Source: an uncultured Clostridia bacterium | GTDB lineage: Bacteria; Bacillota; Clostridia; Oscillospirales; Ruminococcaceae | Reading direction: 5' to 3' | NCBI GenBank assembly: GCA_947176675.1 | Contig: CAMWRN010000043.1 | Span: forward strand, 1 to 12,984 | DNA length: 12,984 bases | Part shown: positions 6,113 through 12,933 of the stretch, piece after piece | Layout: every line of letters begins with the position of its first letter | Numbering within the stretch: the stretch's first letter is position 1 | Translations under genes and position numbers: made by a program | Notes under the pieces: model-generated | Databases searched by the model: none | The model's input: the letters and a program-made list of their open reading frames with translations, nothing else | What the model was told of the DNA's origin: nothing

Positions 6113-9100
6113 TTATCTTTTTTCAACGCTCTTTATATGGTATCTTTTTTTACCGCTCTGTACAACCTTAAGCTTTTTGTTGTGGGGCATGATATCGGGA
6201 AGAGCCGTAAAGAGCAGAACTCCCGAATTAAAGCTTCCCGCAAAATCACCGTCGAAAATTCCACCGTTCGATGAAACGTCGGAAATATGATCCTTGTAAA
6301 TTACAAGAGCATACGGCGAAAAGCTTGAGCATACAAACTGAACGCACCATATATTGTCAATGTCTACGATTGCGCAGGGCAATACCTCAAGGGTAGTATC
6401 CGCGGTACGGATCCAATCCTCGGCGGAATCATCCGCTCTGAGCTCCTCAGTATCTGTCATTCCGTCGCCGATATGGACTACCGTTATATAGTCACGGTAG
6501 GCAATAAGCCTGTCGGGGATCGGCATGGTTATCGTCACAGTGTAACCGGGATTCGGATCGACCTCGATCTTTGTACCCTCTCTGTATATGCTTATGTCAA
6601 AAGGATAGATAATGAAACTGCTCAATCCGTCAGCGTAATTTTTAAGCACGTCCTTTACAGCTTCGGTGGATTCCCTGTTAGTGGTAAAGTAAACGTCAAC
6701 AGGCTCGTCAAATGCGCCGTGATTAGCGCCTGCTGTAATGTACTCGCTGTGAGAAATTCCGTAAGGAGTTGTACCCCTTACCGTGAGCATATTGTCTATG
6801 TCCGTGTTGGAACCTGTCGAAGGAGTAGCCGACACCGACATGGAATACTCACCGTAGAATCGCTCGCCGTTTATGGTCTTATAGGGAGCGACCATATAGG
6901 TGTACTTCTGACCGTTTTTAAGTCCTGTATGAGAATACTTTGTTCCGCTTATAACGGTTATAGGCTCAAACTCCATTGTTCTGGAGTTATAGAGATAAAC
7001 AACATATCCTTCCGCACCTTTTACCGCTGTCCAGCTCAAATCAATCTGACGGTTGCCCGCCGTTGCCGTAAGATCGATGACCGAATTGAGCGAAACGCCT
7101 GTTGTAACAGTTATTGATTTTGTAGGACTGCTGTAAACCCGCGTTCCGTTTACGGTTTTATAAGCTACCACATAATATGTCCAACTGTCGCCGTTGAGGA
7201 GACCTGTATGGACATAGCCCGGTTTGCTCACATCAAACTGATAAGAACGTCCGCTGCCGTACGCATATACGATGTAACCCTCTGCGCCTTTTACCGCAGT
7301 CCATGTCAGAGAAACTTGACCGTCGGTAGTAACCGCATTGAAGTCCTTGGGAGAATCAAGATCGTCGCCTATTTTAAAATTGAGGTGATTTGACTCGTCA
7401 GAGCTGAATACCCTCTCACCGTTTACAGTCTTATAGGCTTTAACGTAATACTCATATCTGTCGCCGTTGTTGAGTCCCACGTGCTGGAAGCCCGGCTTGC
7501 TCAAATCGACTTCTTCCCATGTGCCGCCGTTTTTGCGGAAATACAGGATATATCCCTCAGCGCCCTTTACCGCGGTCCACTTAAGGTCTACCTGACCGTC
7601 CTTTGTGGTTCCCGTAAAATCCTTGGGAGCGTCGAGAGGGACGCCGACGATTACCCATGCCTCATCCGACCATGGGCTGTAAACCGTTTCGCCGCTGACC
7701 TCCTTGTAAGCTAGAACGCGGTATGTATATCTGTCGCCGTTCTGAAGCCCCGAGTGAACATATTTCACATCGGTAAGGTCGAAAACGTTATCCTTGATTT
7801 GAGTTATGTCGTTTACAAACTCAACGCGTGTGCCATCTTTCTTTATATATTTATATTGAAGCAGATAGCCTTTCGCGCTTGACACGTCCGACCAACTAAT
7901 ATTGACCGTTCCGTCAGTAGTGGTCACTTTCAAATTCTGCGGTCTTGCAAGAGTGCTGCCTACCTTGACTTTTGCGGGTACGGATTCTTCGCCGTGCGTC
8001 GTCTGCGACTCATACTGCACCGTAACAGTTTTGTACGCGGTCACATAATACGTCATATTATGGTTAAGCAAAAGACCATTATGCACCTTGGTATTTGTCT
8101 TTGAGTCAAAAGTGCCGGTCACGATCTCTCCGTTATATTCGTCTTCAAAACGTATGGTATAGCCCGTAGCATTGGGAACCTTATCCCATTTGATCGTTAC
8201 TTCGCCGTCCGCCGTACATTCGGCTGTAACATTTTCAGGAGTTCCGAGGAGACCGCCCACCGTTACATCAACAGACGTCGAAGGACCGTAAAAAGGCTTC
8301 GGCGGACCGGACTGGGGATTTACATTGACATACGGCGTAACAACGTAGGTATACACCTCGTTGTTGAACAAACCGTTGTGATCGTACGACAAGTCATTCG
8401 GTCCAAAGGTGTCGTCCGAAAATACCGGTTGGCTGCCCTCAGGGATATCCTCAATTTTCTTGGTGTCGGGATTATACCGTTTTTTCTGGAAAATTTCGAG
8501 CTTATAGCCGTCAGCGTTTCCGTAACTGTTATTTGCGGTTTTTGAGGGGGTCCATGCCAGCTTGACCTCTCCGTTGTCGGTGGTATATGTAATTCTAACC
8601 GTGGTAAGGTTAAATTCCAAAGTACCTCCGTTACGTGCAGCCGTGCCGCGTATCTTGTTTGTATCGTTCCTCGTTCTTGTGATGTACGGAACAACATAGT
8701 AATAGTACTGCGTATCCTTATTAATGTCAGTATCCGTATAAGAAAGCGTTCTGTCCTCAAGGATCTCCGTAATTTTTTTGACTCCGTATATATTATTCGG
8801 AATACCCGCATTTGTGACAAGCACGTTTACAAGATCGCTCACCTGAATGTCCTCGGTAGAACGGTATATTTCAACGCCTGTATAAGTACTTGCCGAATCT
8901 TTTTTCCATGAAATGTTTATAGATGATTTTGTATAATCGATTTTGTCAAATTCAATATAAGGAGCAATGAACAGATCATGGCACAGGTTTCTGTTGTCAT
9001 CGGGATAATTCTGATACAAGCTGTATATGGCAGTATCTCCTTGGCTTACGGCATACAGGCTGCTGGAAATAAGTCCCGTATTCGTAACATTGTATTGGGT

Positions 9101-10312
9101 CGGAGTTCCGCCCCATACGTTTTTATATGCCTCGACAAAGATCCTGTACTGATGTCCGTAAGCCAGATCGTTGCTGAACAGTGTTCTGACGCTGCGGCTT
9201 ATTTGAGGACTGCTTTGCGCACTCGGTGCTATTTCCTGCTTTTTGGCAGCCATTCTATTGGTAGTGTAATCGTACAGATATACTATATAGCCGTCGGGAT
9301 ATTCGCCTTGAACCTCCGCGCCGTCACGTATCATCTGGGGCTGAGTCCATACGATATTAACGTCATTACTGCTGTCGGGATAAAATTCATCGGTTTGGAT
9401 GCCCAACGCGTTCTCAAGAGAAACGTTCATTGATGCCGCGTCAAAATGCGCGTCCATTTTCCCCAAATTTGCTGTACCGCCCGACAGGCTCGTAACGGGG
9501 GCAAAGGTCGTTCCTCCCGAAGGAGTAAGCGTCGACGTTGTCTGCCCGGGATTATCCGGGTCGTCAACATTTTCAAGATATACCCAAGCGGGAACTCTGA
9601 AAATCGGGTTGATCCTTATATTCAAATCATTTGTGTAGTCGCCGAGTTTGACTTCAAAATCTTTAACGCTTGTATTTGTGTTATTTACCGATTGATCGTA
9701 CAGATTTTTTCCGCTTTGGTCGTTGATAATGATATTATATCCGGAAACAAAATTGGTAAGTTCATACGACGTGCCGAAAATATCAGTGTATGTCTTGCTT
9801 TCAAGCTCCCATGAGAGCCTTACGTTTCCGTAAGATTTTTGGGGGTCGCCGATTTTAACGCCCTGATATCCGTAAGCTGCCGTATAGTCGTTATCATGAA
9901 CGACCAAATTGGAGCCGGGCGTTGAGTCGCGCCAAAAATTTTCCTCTTTGCCTTGGTATTCGAGCTTTATCGGACCCATTGCCGCCGCGACCTCGAAGCT
10001 TATCCCCAGCTCGGGAACAAACATCATCACAAAGGAAGCCGCCAGCACCGCAGACATGAGTCTGCCCCAAAAAGACTTCCTCACATATACAATGTCGTCC
10101 TGCCTGCGCACGCCCGTTTTCTCCTTAGGCTTCTTTATCCCTAAGAATTTTCCGTTCTTGTCCGACAGAGCCAGATCGGCGCGGCACAGGAACGCGTACC
10201 ACAGCTTCACAAACAACTCAGCGATCACGCAGGGAAGCCACAAGAACTTATTTTTTCCGCGCTTTGCCTTTAAGCGGCGCAATATTGCTTTTTTGGTATT
10301 AAAGTCCAGCAT
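6113..10312 (-). CDS. Giant secreted protein with about eight fibronectin type III domains
   Basis: Protein of 1399 residues. The start is the ATG at 10312, with GGAGG five nucleotides upstream (a GTG four codons earlier overlaps that SD). The N-terminus is unusual: ~85 basic residues with a first hydrophobic segment (about 23-43), then a second (86-112) ending in EVAAA, which looks like a late signal peptide. Residues ~113-285 form a beta-rich region. Fn3-like domains follow: ~285-451 and 452-569 (divergent), 570-690, 691-789, 790-894, 895-986, 987-1076 and 1077-1168. The last three share WTAVKGAEGY and AYKTVNG/AYKTING. The C-terminal region (1169-1399) holds a domain of the type ending FSPYALVIY, then a hydrophobic GVLLFTALP stretch and a basic tail. 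There is no LPXTG motif, dockerin or catalytic domain. A role in surface structure or adhesion is inferred. It is monocistronic. Confidence 0.93.
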   Translation of the reverse strand: MLDFNTKKAILRRLKAKRGKNKFLWLPCVIAELFVKLWYAFLCRADLALSDKNGKFLGIKKPKEKTGVRRQDDIVYVRKSFWGRLMSAVLAASFVMMFVPELGISFEVAAAMGPIKLEYQGKEENFWRDSTPGSNLVVHDNDYTAAYGYQGVKIGDPQKSYGNVRLSWELESKTYTDIFGTSYELTNFVSGYNIIINDQSGKNLYDQSVNNTNTSVKDFEVKLGDYTNDLNIRINPIFRVPAWVYLENVDDPDNPGQTTSTLTPSGGTTFAPVTSLSGGTANLGKMDAHFDAASMNVSLENALGIQTDEFYPDSSNDVNIVWTQPQMIRDGAEVQGEYPDGYIVYLYDYTTNRMAAKKQEIAPSAQSSPQISRSVRTLFSNDLAYGHQYRIFVEAYKNVWGGTPTQYNVTNTGLISSSLYAVSQGDTAIYSLYQNYPDDNRNLCHDLFIAPYIEFDKIDYTKSSINISWKKDSASTYTGVEIYRSTEDIQVSDLVNVLVTNAGIPNNIYGVKKITEILEDRTLSYTDTDINKDTQYYYYVVPYITRTRNDTNKIRGTAARNGGTLEFNLTTVRITYTTDNGEVKLAWTPSKTANNSYGNADGYKLEIFQKKRYNPDTKKIEDIPEGSQPVFSDDTFGPNDLSYDHNGLFNNEVYTYVVTPYVNVNPQSGPPKPFYGPSTSVDVTVGGLLGTPENVTAECTADGEVTIKWDKVPNATGYTIRFEDEYNGEIVTGTFDSKTNTKVHNGLLLNHNMTYYVTAYKTVTVQYESQTTHGEESVPAKVKVGSTLARPQNLKVTTTDGTVNISWSDVSSAKGYLLQYKYIKKDGTRVEFVNDITQIKDNVFDLTDVKYVHSGLQNGDRYTYRVLAYKEVSGETVYSPWSDEAWVIVGVPLDAPKDFTGTTKDGQVDLKWTAVKGAEGYILYFRKNGGTWEEVDLSKPGFQHVGLNNGDRYEYYVKAYKTVNGERVFSSDESNHLNFKIGDDLDSPKDFNAVTTDGQVSLTWTAVKGAEGYIVYAYGSGRSYQFDVSKPGYVHTGLLNGDSWTYYVVAYKTVNGTRVYSSPTKSITVTTGVSLNSVIDLTATAGNRQIDLSWTAVKGAEGYVVYLYNSRTMEFEPITVISGTKYSHTGLKNGQKYTYMVAPYKTINGERFYGEYSMSVSATPSTGSNTDIDNMLTVRGTTPYGISHSEYITAGANHGAFDEPVDVYFTTNRESTEAVKDVLKNYADGLSSFIIYPFDISIYREGTKIEVDPNPGYTVTITMPIPDRLIAYRDYITVVHIGDGMTDTEELRADDSAEDWIRTADTTLEVLPCAIVDIDNIWCVQFVCSSFSPYALVIYKDHISDVSSNGGIFDGDFAGSFNSGVLLFTALPDIMPHNKKLKVVQSGKKRYHIKSVEKR
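6800..7630 (-). repeat. Three closely related tandem Fn3 repeats within the giant surface protein
   Basis: Three consecutive units of about 270-280 bp encode Fn3 domains at residues 895-986, 987-1076 and 1077-1168. All contain the identical decapeptide WTAVKGAEGY (coded at 7550-7579, 7274-7303 and 7004-7033) and the later AYKTVNG/PYKTING turn. The DNA has diverged mainly at silent positions, so this is an old internal duplication kept by selection and not a recent expansion. Confidence 0.85.
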
Positions 10313-10387
10313 AAATACCTCCACATATTACATTCGGGCACAATTCACCCGTTAAATTATTACTAAAGACACTAAGCCATTTTTATA

Positions 10388-10416
10388 ATAATACCATATT
10401 TTCATAAAAAAGTAAA
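10388..10416 (-). promoter_or_regulatory. Sigma-A promoter of the Fn3 protein gene
   Basis: On the - strand, TTTACT (10411-10416), 17 nt, then TATTAT (10388-10393) with TGG just ahead, an extended -10. Transcription would start near 10381, giving a leader of about 68 nt. That leader holds a small possible stem CGGGT/GCCCG before the GGAGG SD. The wider gap 10313-10482 contains nothing else I can support. Confidence 0.7.
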
Positions 10417-10482
10417 GCAGTTTATATCAGCAATTTTGCACAAATTTACACAGCGTTCATCAATATTTTGTATAAAATTCGT

Positions 10483-10656
10483 TTACATCTGTTTTCTGAC
10501 CACGCCGTACTCGTCGTCGAAACGGTACCAATGACATTCGCGGCTTGTTCCGCTGAGAAATCTTCCCATTTCGTCCTCGTCAAGGTCTGCGGCGCAGACA
10601 TACTGTTCCCAATCCTCGTCGTAAACGTAGTTAACACAGCTTTCGCAGTCGCTCAT
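10483..10656 (-). CDS. Small cysteine protein of DUF6472 type
   Basis: A 57-residue protein, short enough to be missed by length cut-offs. It begins MSDCESCVNYVYDEDWEQYV and ends DDEYGVVRKQM. The pattern (N-terminal CxxC, Y-x-Y-D-E-x-W/Y, a DLDEDEM centre followed by a Phe/Leu pair, a further Cys before W/Y-Y-R-F, and DEY..V.KQM at the end) matches small Clostridia proteins I recognise as DUF6472. Four cysteines (C4, C7, C21, C41) suggest zinc or another metal, but this is inference. It is strongly acidic and probably cytoplasmic. Its ATG overlaps the sfsA TGA (ATGA), so it is translationally coupled to sfsA. The overlapping longer frame at 10446-10637 lacks these family features and is a shadow. 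Function unknown. Confidence 0.83.
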   Translation of the reverse strand: MSDCESCVNYVYDEDWEQYVCAADLDEDEMGRFLSGTSRECHWYRFDDEYGVVRKQM

Positions 10657-11327
10657 AGCTTTATTTCCACCTTATTCCTTATTTTAATGCTGTCGGGAGT
10701 TACATTGCAGTCGTAAGTCATAAGCTTTACTCCCCTCTCCGCCGCACGCCGTAAAGCCTGTCCGAATTCGGGATGGGTGGTATCGTTCGGCGTAAAGTAC
10801 CGCACGTCCTTCATTTGTATCACAAACAGCAGATAAGTCTCAAAGCCCTCGTCAAGACATCTTGAGAGCTCGTTTATATGCTTCACGCCCCGCTCGGTAG
10901 GAGCGTCGGGAAACATCACTATGCCGTCCTCTTCAAGGGTAACGCCCTTTACCTCAAGAAGTATTTTTCTGTTATCCGACTCTATGTAAAAATCAAACCG
11001 CGAGTTTCCATAGGTAAACTCAGACCTGATATTACCGTCCGGAAACACCGTAGGCAGAAACTCTCCCGCCGCAGCGTTGGGCGCGGCGCTGTCCATGTTG
11101 ATAAGCCTGTCGCCTTTCCGGACAGCCACAAGGTCGTACATAGTCTTTCGTTGGGCGGAGGGCTCCGCTTTTTCCAGCCAGACCTGTGCGCCCTCCGTAA
11201 GAAGTTCCCTGCACCGTCCTGTATTTTTCACGTGGCAGACCTCTGTTCTGCCGTCTACAGTTACGTTCGCCACAAATCTGTTGGGACGGGAAATAAACCG
11301 TCCCTCAACAATATTCTTATATCTCAT
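10653..11327 (-). CDS. sfsA: SfsA family DNA/RNA nuclease
   Basis: Protein of 224 residues, the normal length. N-terminal OB-like part: RFVANVTVDG and CHVKNTGRCRELL (about 17-43). Nuclease part: SRFDFYI with D112, LEVKGVTLEEDG with E125 and K127 (a PD-(D/E)xK-like arrangement), FPDAPTERGVKHINEL (139-154), and VIQMKDVRYFTPNDTTHPEF (169-188). SfsA was named for sugar fermentation stimulation in E. coli; the family is now regarded as containing a nuclease fold, and its exact cellular task in Firmicutes is not settled. The start at 11327 follows AGGGTGAG. It overlaps the downstream small cysteine gene by 4 bp and lies 71 nt after the ComFB-like gene, possibly in the same operon. Confidence 0.94.
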   Translation of the reverse strand: MRYKNIVEGRFISRPNRFVANVTVDGRTEVCHVKNTGRCRELLTEGAQVWLEKAEPSAQRKTMYDLVAVRKGDRLINMDSAAPNAAAGEFLPTVFPDGNIRSEFTYGNSRFDFYIESDNRKILLEVKGVTLEEDGIVMFPDAPTERGVKHINELSRCLDEGFETYLLFVIQMKDVRYFTPNDTTHPEFGQALRRAAERGVKLMTYDCNVTPDSIKIRNKVEIKL

Positions 11328-11344
11328 ATCTCACCCTAAACAAA

Positions 11345-11388
11345 ACGATATCCAAGGAATTACCGCTGTGCCTGCCCTAAGATATCGT
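11345..11388 (-). promoter_or_regulatory. Hairpin with T-rich tail between the ComFB-like gene and sfsA (possible weak terminator or attenuator)
   Basis: On the - strand, ACGATATC (11381-11388) pairs perfectly with GATATCGT (11345-11352) across a 28-nt loop that can pair further (AGG with CCT). TTTTGTTT follows. The large loop and modest GC make it a weaker terminator than the others in this window. It sits ten nucleotides after the ComFB-like stop and ends just before the sfsA SD. Confidence 0.4.
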
Positions 11389-11398
11389 CCTGCAATAT

Positions 11399-12040
11399 TC
11401 AATTAATGTTGTGTCTGGGAAAACGCCTGCGCTGTATCGCAAGCCTTATCAGAGTGCAAAGAACCTCACGGCGGCTCTGCATTTTCATTCTGTCCGCGCG
11501 CCGCAGATCGTCCTTGCCGTTAACCCTTATTTTCAGTGTAGGCACAGCATCGATAGCCTCCGCCATTGCTTCAGCATAGCACACCGCGCAGCGGCAGCAG
11601 TTGAACCTTTCCAGCACCTGAGGCAGAAGCTCGGTCACAAGCTCTCCCGTAATGTCTATCTCCGCGCCGTTTGCGCCTTTACGGACGCTTTTCGACGTGA
11701 TCCTCTCCACCTTGAAGCTGCTGTCCAGAATAGGATTGGGAGCAGTTTTCTTTCCGCCCGTCAGAAGCCGCATGACCGCTTCGGTCTTGTTGGATTTTGT
11801 ATTTTTCGGATCTTTGTCCAATTTTTCGGCTTTCGCAGCGCTTTCGGCTTTCGCGCCCTTAACCGCTCTCTTAGCGGATTTTTCAGACTTTGCAGATTTT
11901 GCGGTCTTTTCGCTCTTGGGACTGCTTTCAGTCTTTTCCGTGTTTTCGTTCTCGACTTTTTCGTCCTTTACGGTTTTTGCAGTTTTTGCAGTTTTTGCAG
12001 ACCTTGTCGTTTTGGTAGTCTTCGCAGACTTGCCCGCCAT
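11399..12040 (-). CDS. ComFB-like protein with a Lys/Ala-rich histone-like N-terminal tail
   Basis: Protein of 213 residues in two parts. Residues 1-~85 are low-complexity and very rich in Lys, Ala, Thr and Ser with AKT/AKS repeats and a Glu-rich interval (25-45), resembling histone H1 tails and probably disordered and nucleic acid-binding. Residues ~129-213 resemble the late-competence ComFB domain: ELVTELLPQVLERF, then C148-C149-R-C151-x-x-C154 (possible zinc site), then AEAMAEAIDAVPTLKI, a hydrophobic helix and the PRHN end. ComFB has no firmly known role in Bacillus; related cyanobacterial proteins have been reported as cyclic dinucleotide receptors. It starts 24 nt after parA, with AAAGGA upstream, and so forms an operon with it in the place where parB would be expected. 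Domain assignment is by eye; the pairing with ParA suggests DNA- or nucleoid-associated work. Confidence 0.75.
   Translation of the reverse strand: MAGKSAKTTKTTRSAKTAKTAKTVKDEKVENENTEKTESSPKSEKTAKSAKSEKSAKRAVKGAKAESAAKAEKLDKDPKNTKSNKTEAVMRLLTGGKKTAPNPILDSSFKVERITSKSVRKGANGAEIDITGELVTELLPQVLERFNCCRCAVCYAEAMAEAIDAVPTLKIRVNGKDDLRRADRMKMQSRREVLCTLIRLAIQRRRFPRHNIN
11973..11999 (-). repeat. Three perfect copies of a 9-bp tandem repeat in the ComFB-like gene
   Basis: GTTTTTGCA is repeated three times without a mismatch on the + strand; on the coding strand it encodes Ala-Lys-Thr repeats (AKTAKTAKT). Because the unit is a multiple of three, gain or loss of copies would change the tail length without a frameshift. 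Confidence 0.9.
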
Positions 12041-12064
12041 ATTTCAGGATCCTTTCAATTCAGT

Positions 12065-12859
12065 TTATTTCTTCTTAAGACCAATGACCTTCCGATCCTC
12101 GTCAAAAGCTTCGGGATAAAGAAGTTTCGCCAGTCTGACATAATCCTTTGCCGCCTTGCAGCCGGGAGAATATGTTGTAAGCACCTCCTGATGAGCGGGA
12201 GCCTCCGCAGCCGCCACCGAAACGGATATCTTCACGTCCAGCACTTCGGTTCTGAGCTGCTCGGCAACTATCTCCACCATTTCCGCAACCTCTTCGGCAA
12301 GAGTCTGGTTCTTGACATATTTCGTCAGCAATATCCCGCGGACATTCAGCCTTTTATTATAGTATTTCTTTACCGCGGTAATGGTCTCTTTAAGCTGTGC
12401 GATACCCTGAAGCGACAGTATCTCGGGAGTCATGGGGATAATAAGGTCGTCCGCCGCCGTATAAGCGTTTATCGTCAGTATCGACAGCGCGGGGGGAGTG
12501 TCTATTATAATATAGTCGTAACTGTACCTGATTATTTTCAGGATATCCTTTAAAATAAACTCCCTGCGTTCTGAGGTAAGCTCCAGCTCGCTTCCCGAAA
12601 GCAGGATATTAGACGTTATAACATCGCATATATGAGTGGTCTTGACAGCTTCCCTTATATCGCATGCGCCCGTCATAACGTCGTGTATCGTATAGCCGTC
12701 ATCCTCCGCGCCCAGAGAAAAGGAAAGATTTCCCTGAGGGTCCATATCTATGCAGAGGACCCGCTTGTCCCTGCTGCGGAAAATTCCCGCAAGCGCGGCG
12801 CAGGTAGTGGTTTTTCCCACACCGCCCTTCTGATTTGTAACAACAATAACAGTCGCCAT
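12065..12859 (-). CDS. ParA/Soj family ATPase
   Basis: Protein of 264 residues, the usual size of chromosomal Soj-type ParA without an N-terminal DNA-binding extension. The deviant Walker A box KGGVGKTT lies at 11-18 with the signature lysine K11 and catalytic K16; Walker A' CIDMDPQGN at 36-44 with D40; Walker B YIIIDTPP at 116-123 with D120. C-terminal residues 150-255 carry the ParA switch and DNA-contact region (ILLTKY, then EVLTTYSPGCKAAKDYVRL). Such ATPases dimerise on ATP, bind DNA non-specifically and position chromosomes, plasmids or protein complexes. The start follows GAGGAA at a long 11-nt spacing. No parB and no parS-like site follow; the partner gene is the ComFB-like protein 24 nt downstream. 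MinD is unlikely because there is no C-terminal amphipathic helix. Confidence 0.93.
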   Translation of the reverse strand: MATVIVVTNQKGGVGKTTTCAALAGIFRSRDKRVLCIDMDPQGNLSFSLGAEDDGYTIHDVMTGACDIREAVKTTHICDVITSNILLSGSELELTSERREFILKDILKIIRYSYDYIIIDTPPALSILTINAYTAADDLIIPMTPEILSLQGIAQLKETITAVKKYYNKRLNVRGILLTKYVKNQTLAEEVAEMVEIVAEQLRTEVLDVKISVSVAAAEAPAHQEVLTTYSPGCKAAKDYVRLAKLLYPEAFDEDRKVIGLKKK

Positions 12860-12913
12860 AATTTTTTAGATTCCTCAGTCTTTCAGATTCAATATGAGCT
12901 GCGGGCATAACTC

Positions 12914-12933
12914 CGTACGGAAACGCACGGAAA
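12914..12933. repeat. Two adjacent 10-bp direct repeats upstream of parA
   Basis: CGTACGGAAA (12914-12923) is followed at once by CGCACGGAAA (12924-12933), differing at one base; the first overlaps the palindrome CCGTACGG (12913-12920). They lie 55-75 nt ahead of the parA start, a sensible place for an operator. The rest of 12860-12984 shows no convincing promoter or gene. Confidence 0.4.

Noticed and set aside
6140..6200. LPDIM near the C-terminus of the Fn3 protein as a sortase motif
   Set aside because: It lacks the T and G of LPXTG and lies after, not before, the hydrophobic stretch.
8320..8820. 166-codon - strand frame inside the Fn3 gene
   Set aside because: It is a shifted frame within a continuous 1399-codon gene whose Fn3 domains run through the region without interruption; no sign of a real frameshift.
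10446..10637. 63-codon - strand frame overlapping the small cysteine gene
   Set aside because: It is Thr/Ser-rich with no family features, while the overlapping frame 10483-10656 has conserved cysteines and an ATGA coupling to sfsA.
11411..12553. 380-codon + strand frame antisense to comFB-like and parA genes
   Set aside because: It exists because the Lys/Ala-rich coding strand leaves few stops on the opposite strand; translation is Arg/Phe/Cys-rich, crosses two convincing genes and has no ribosome binding site support.
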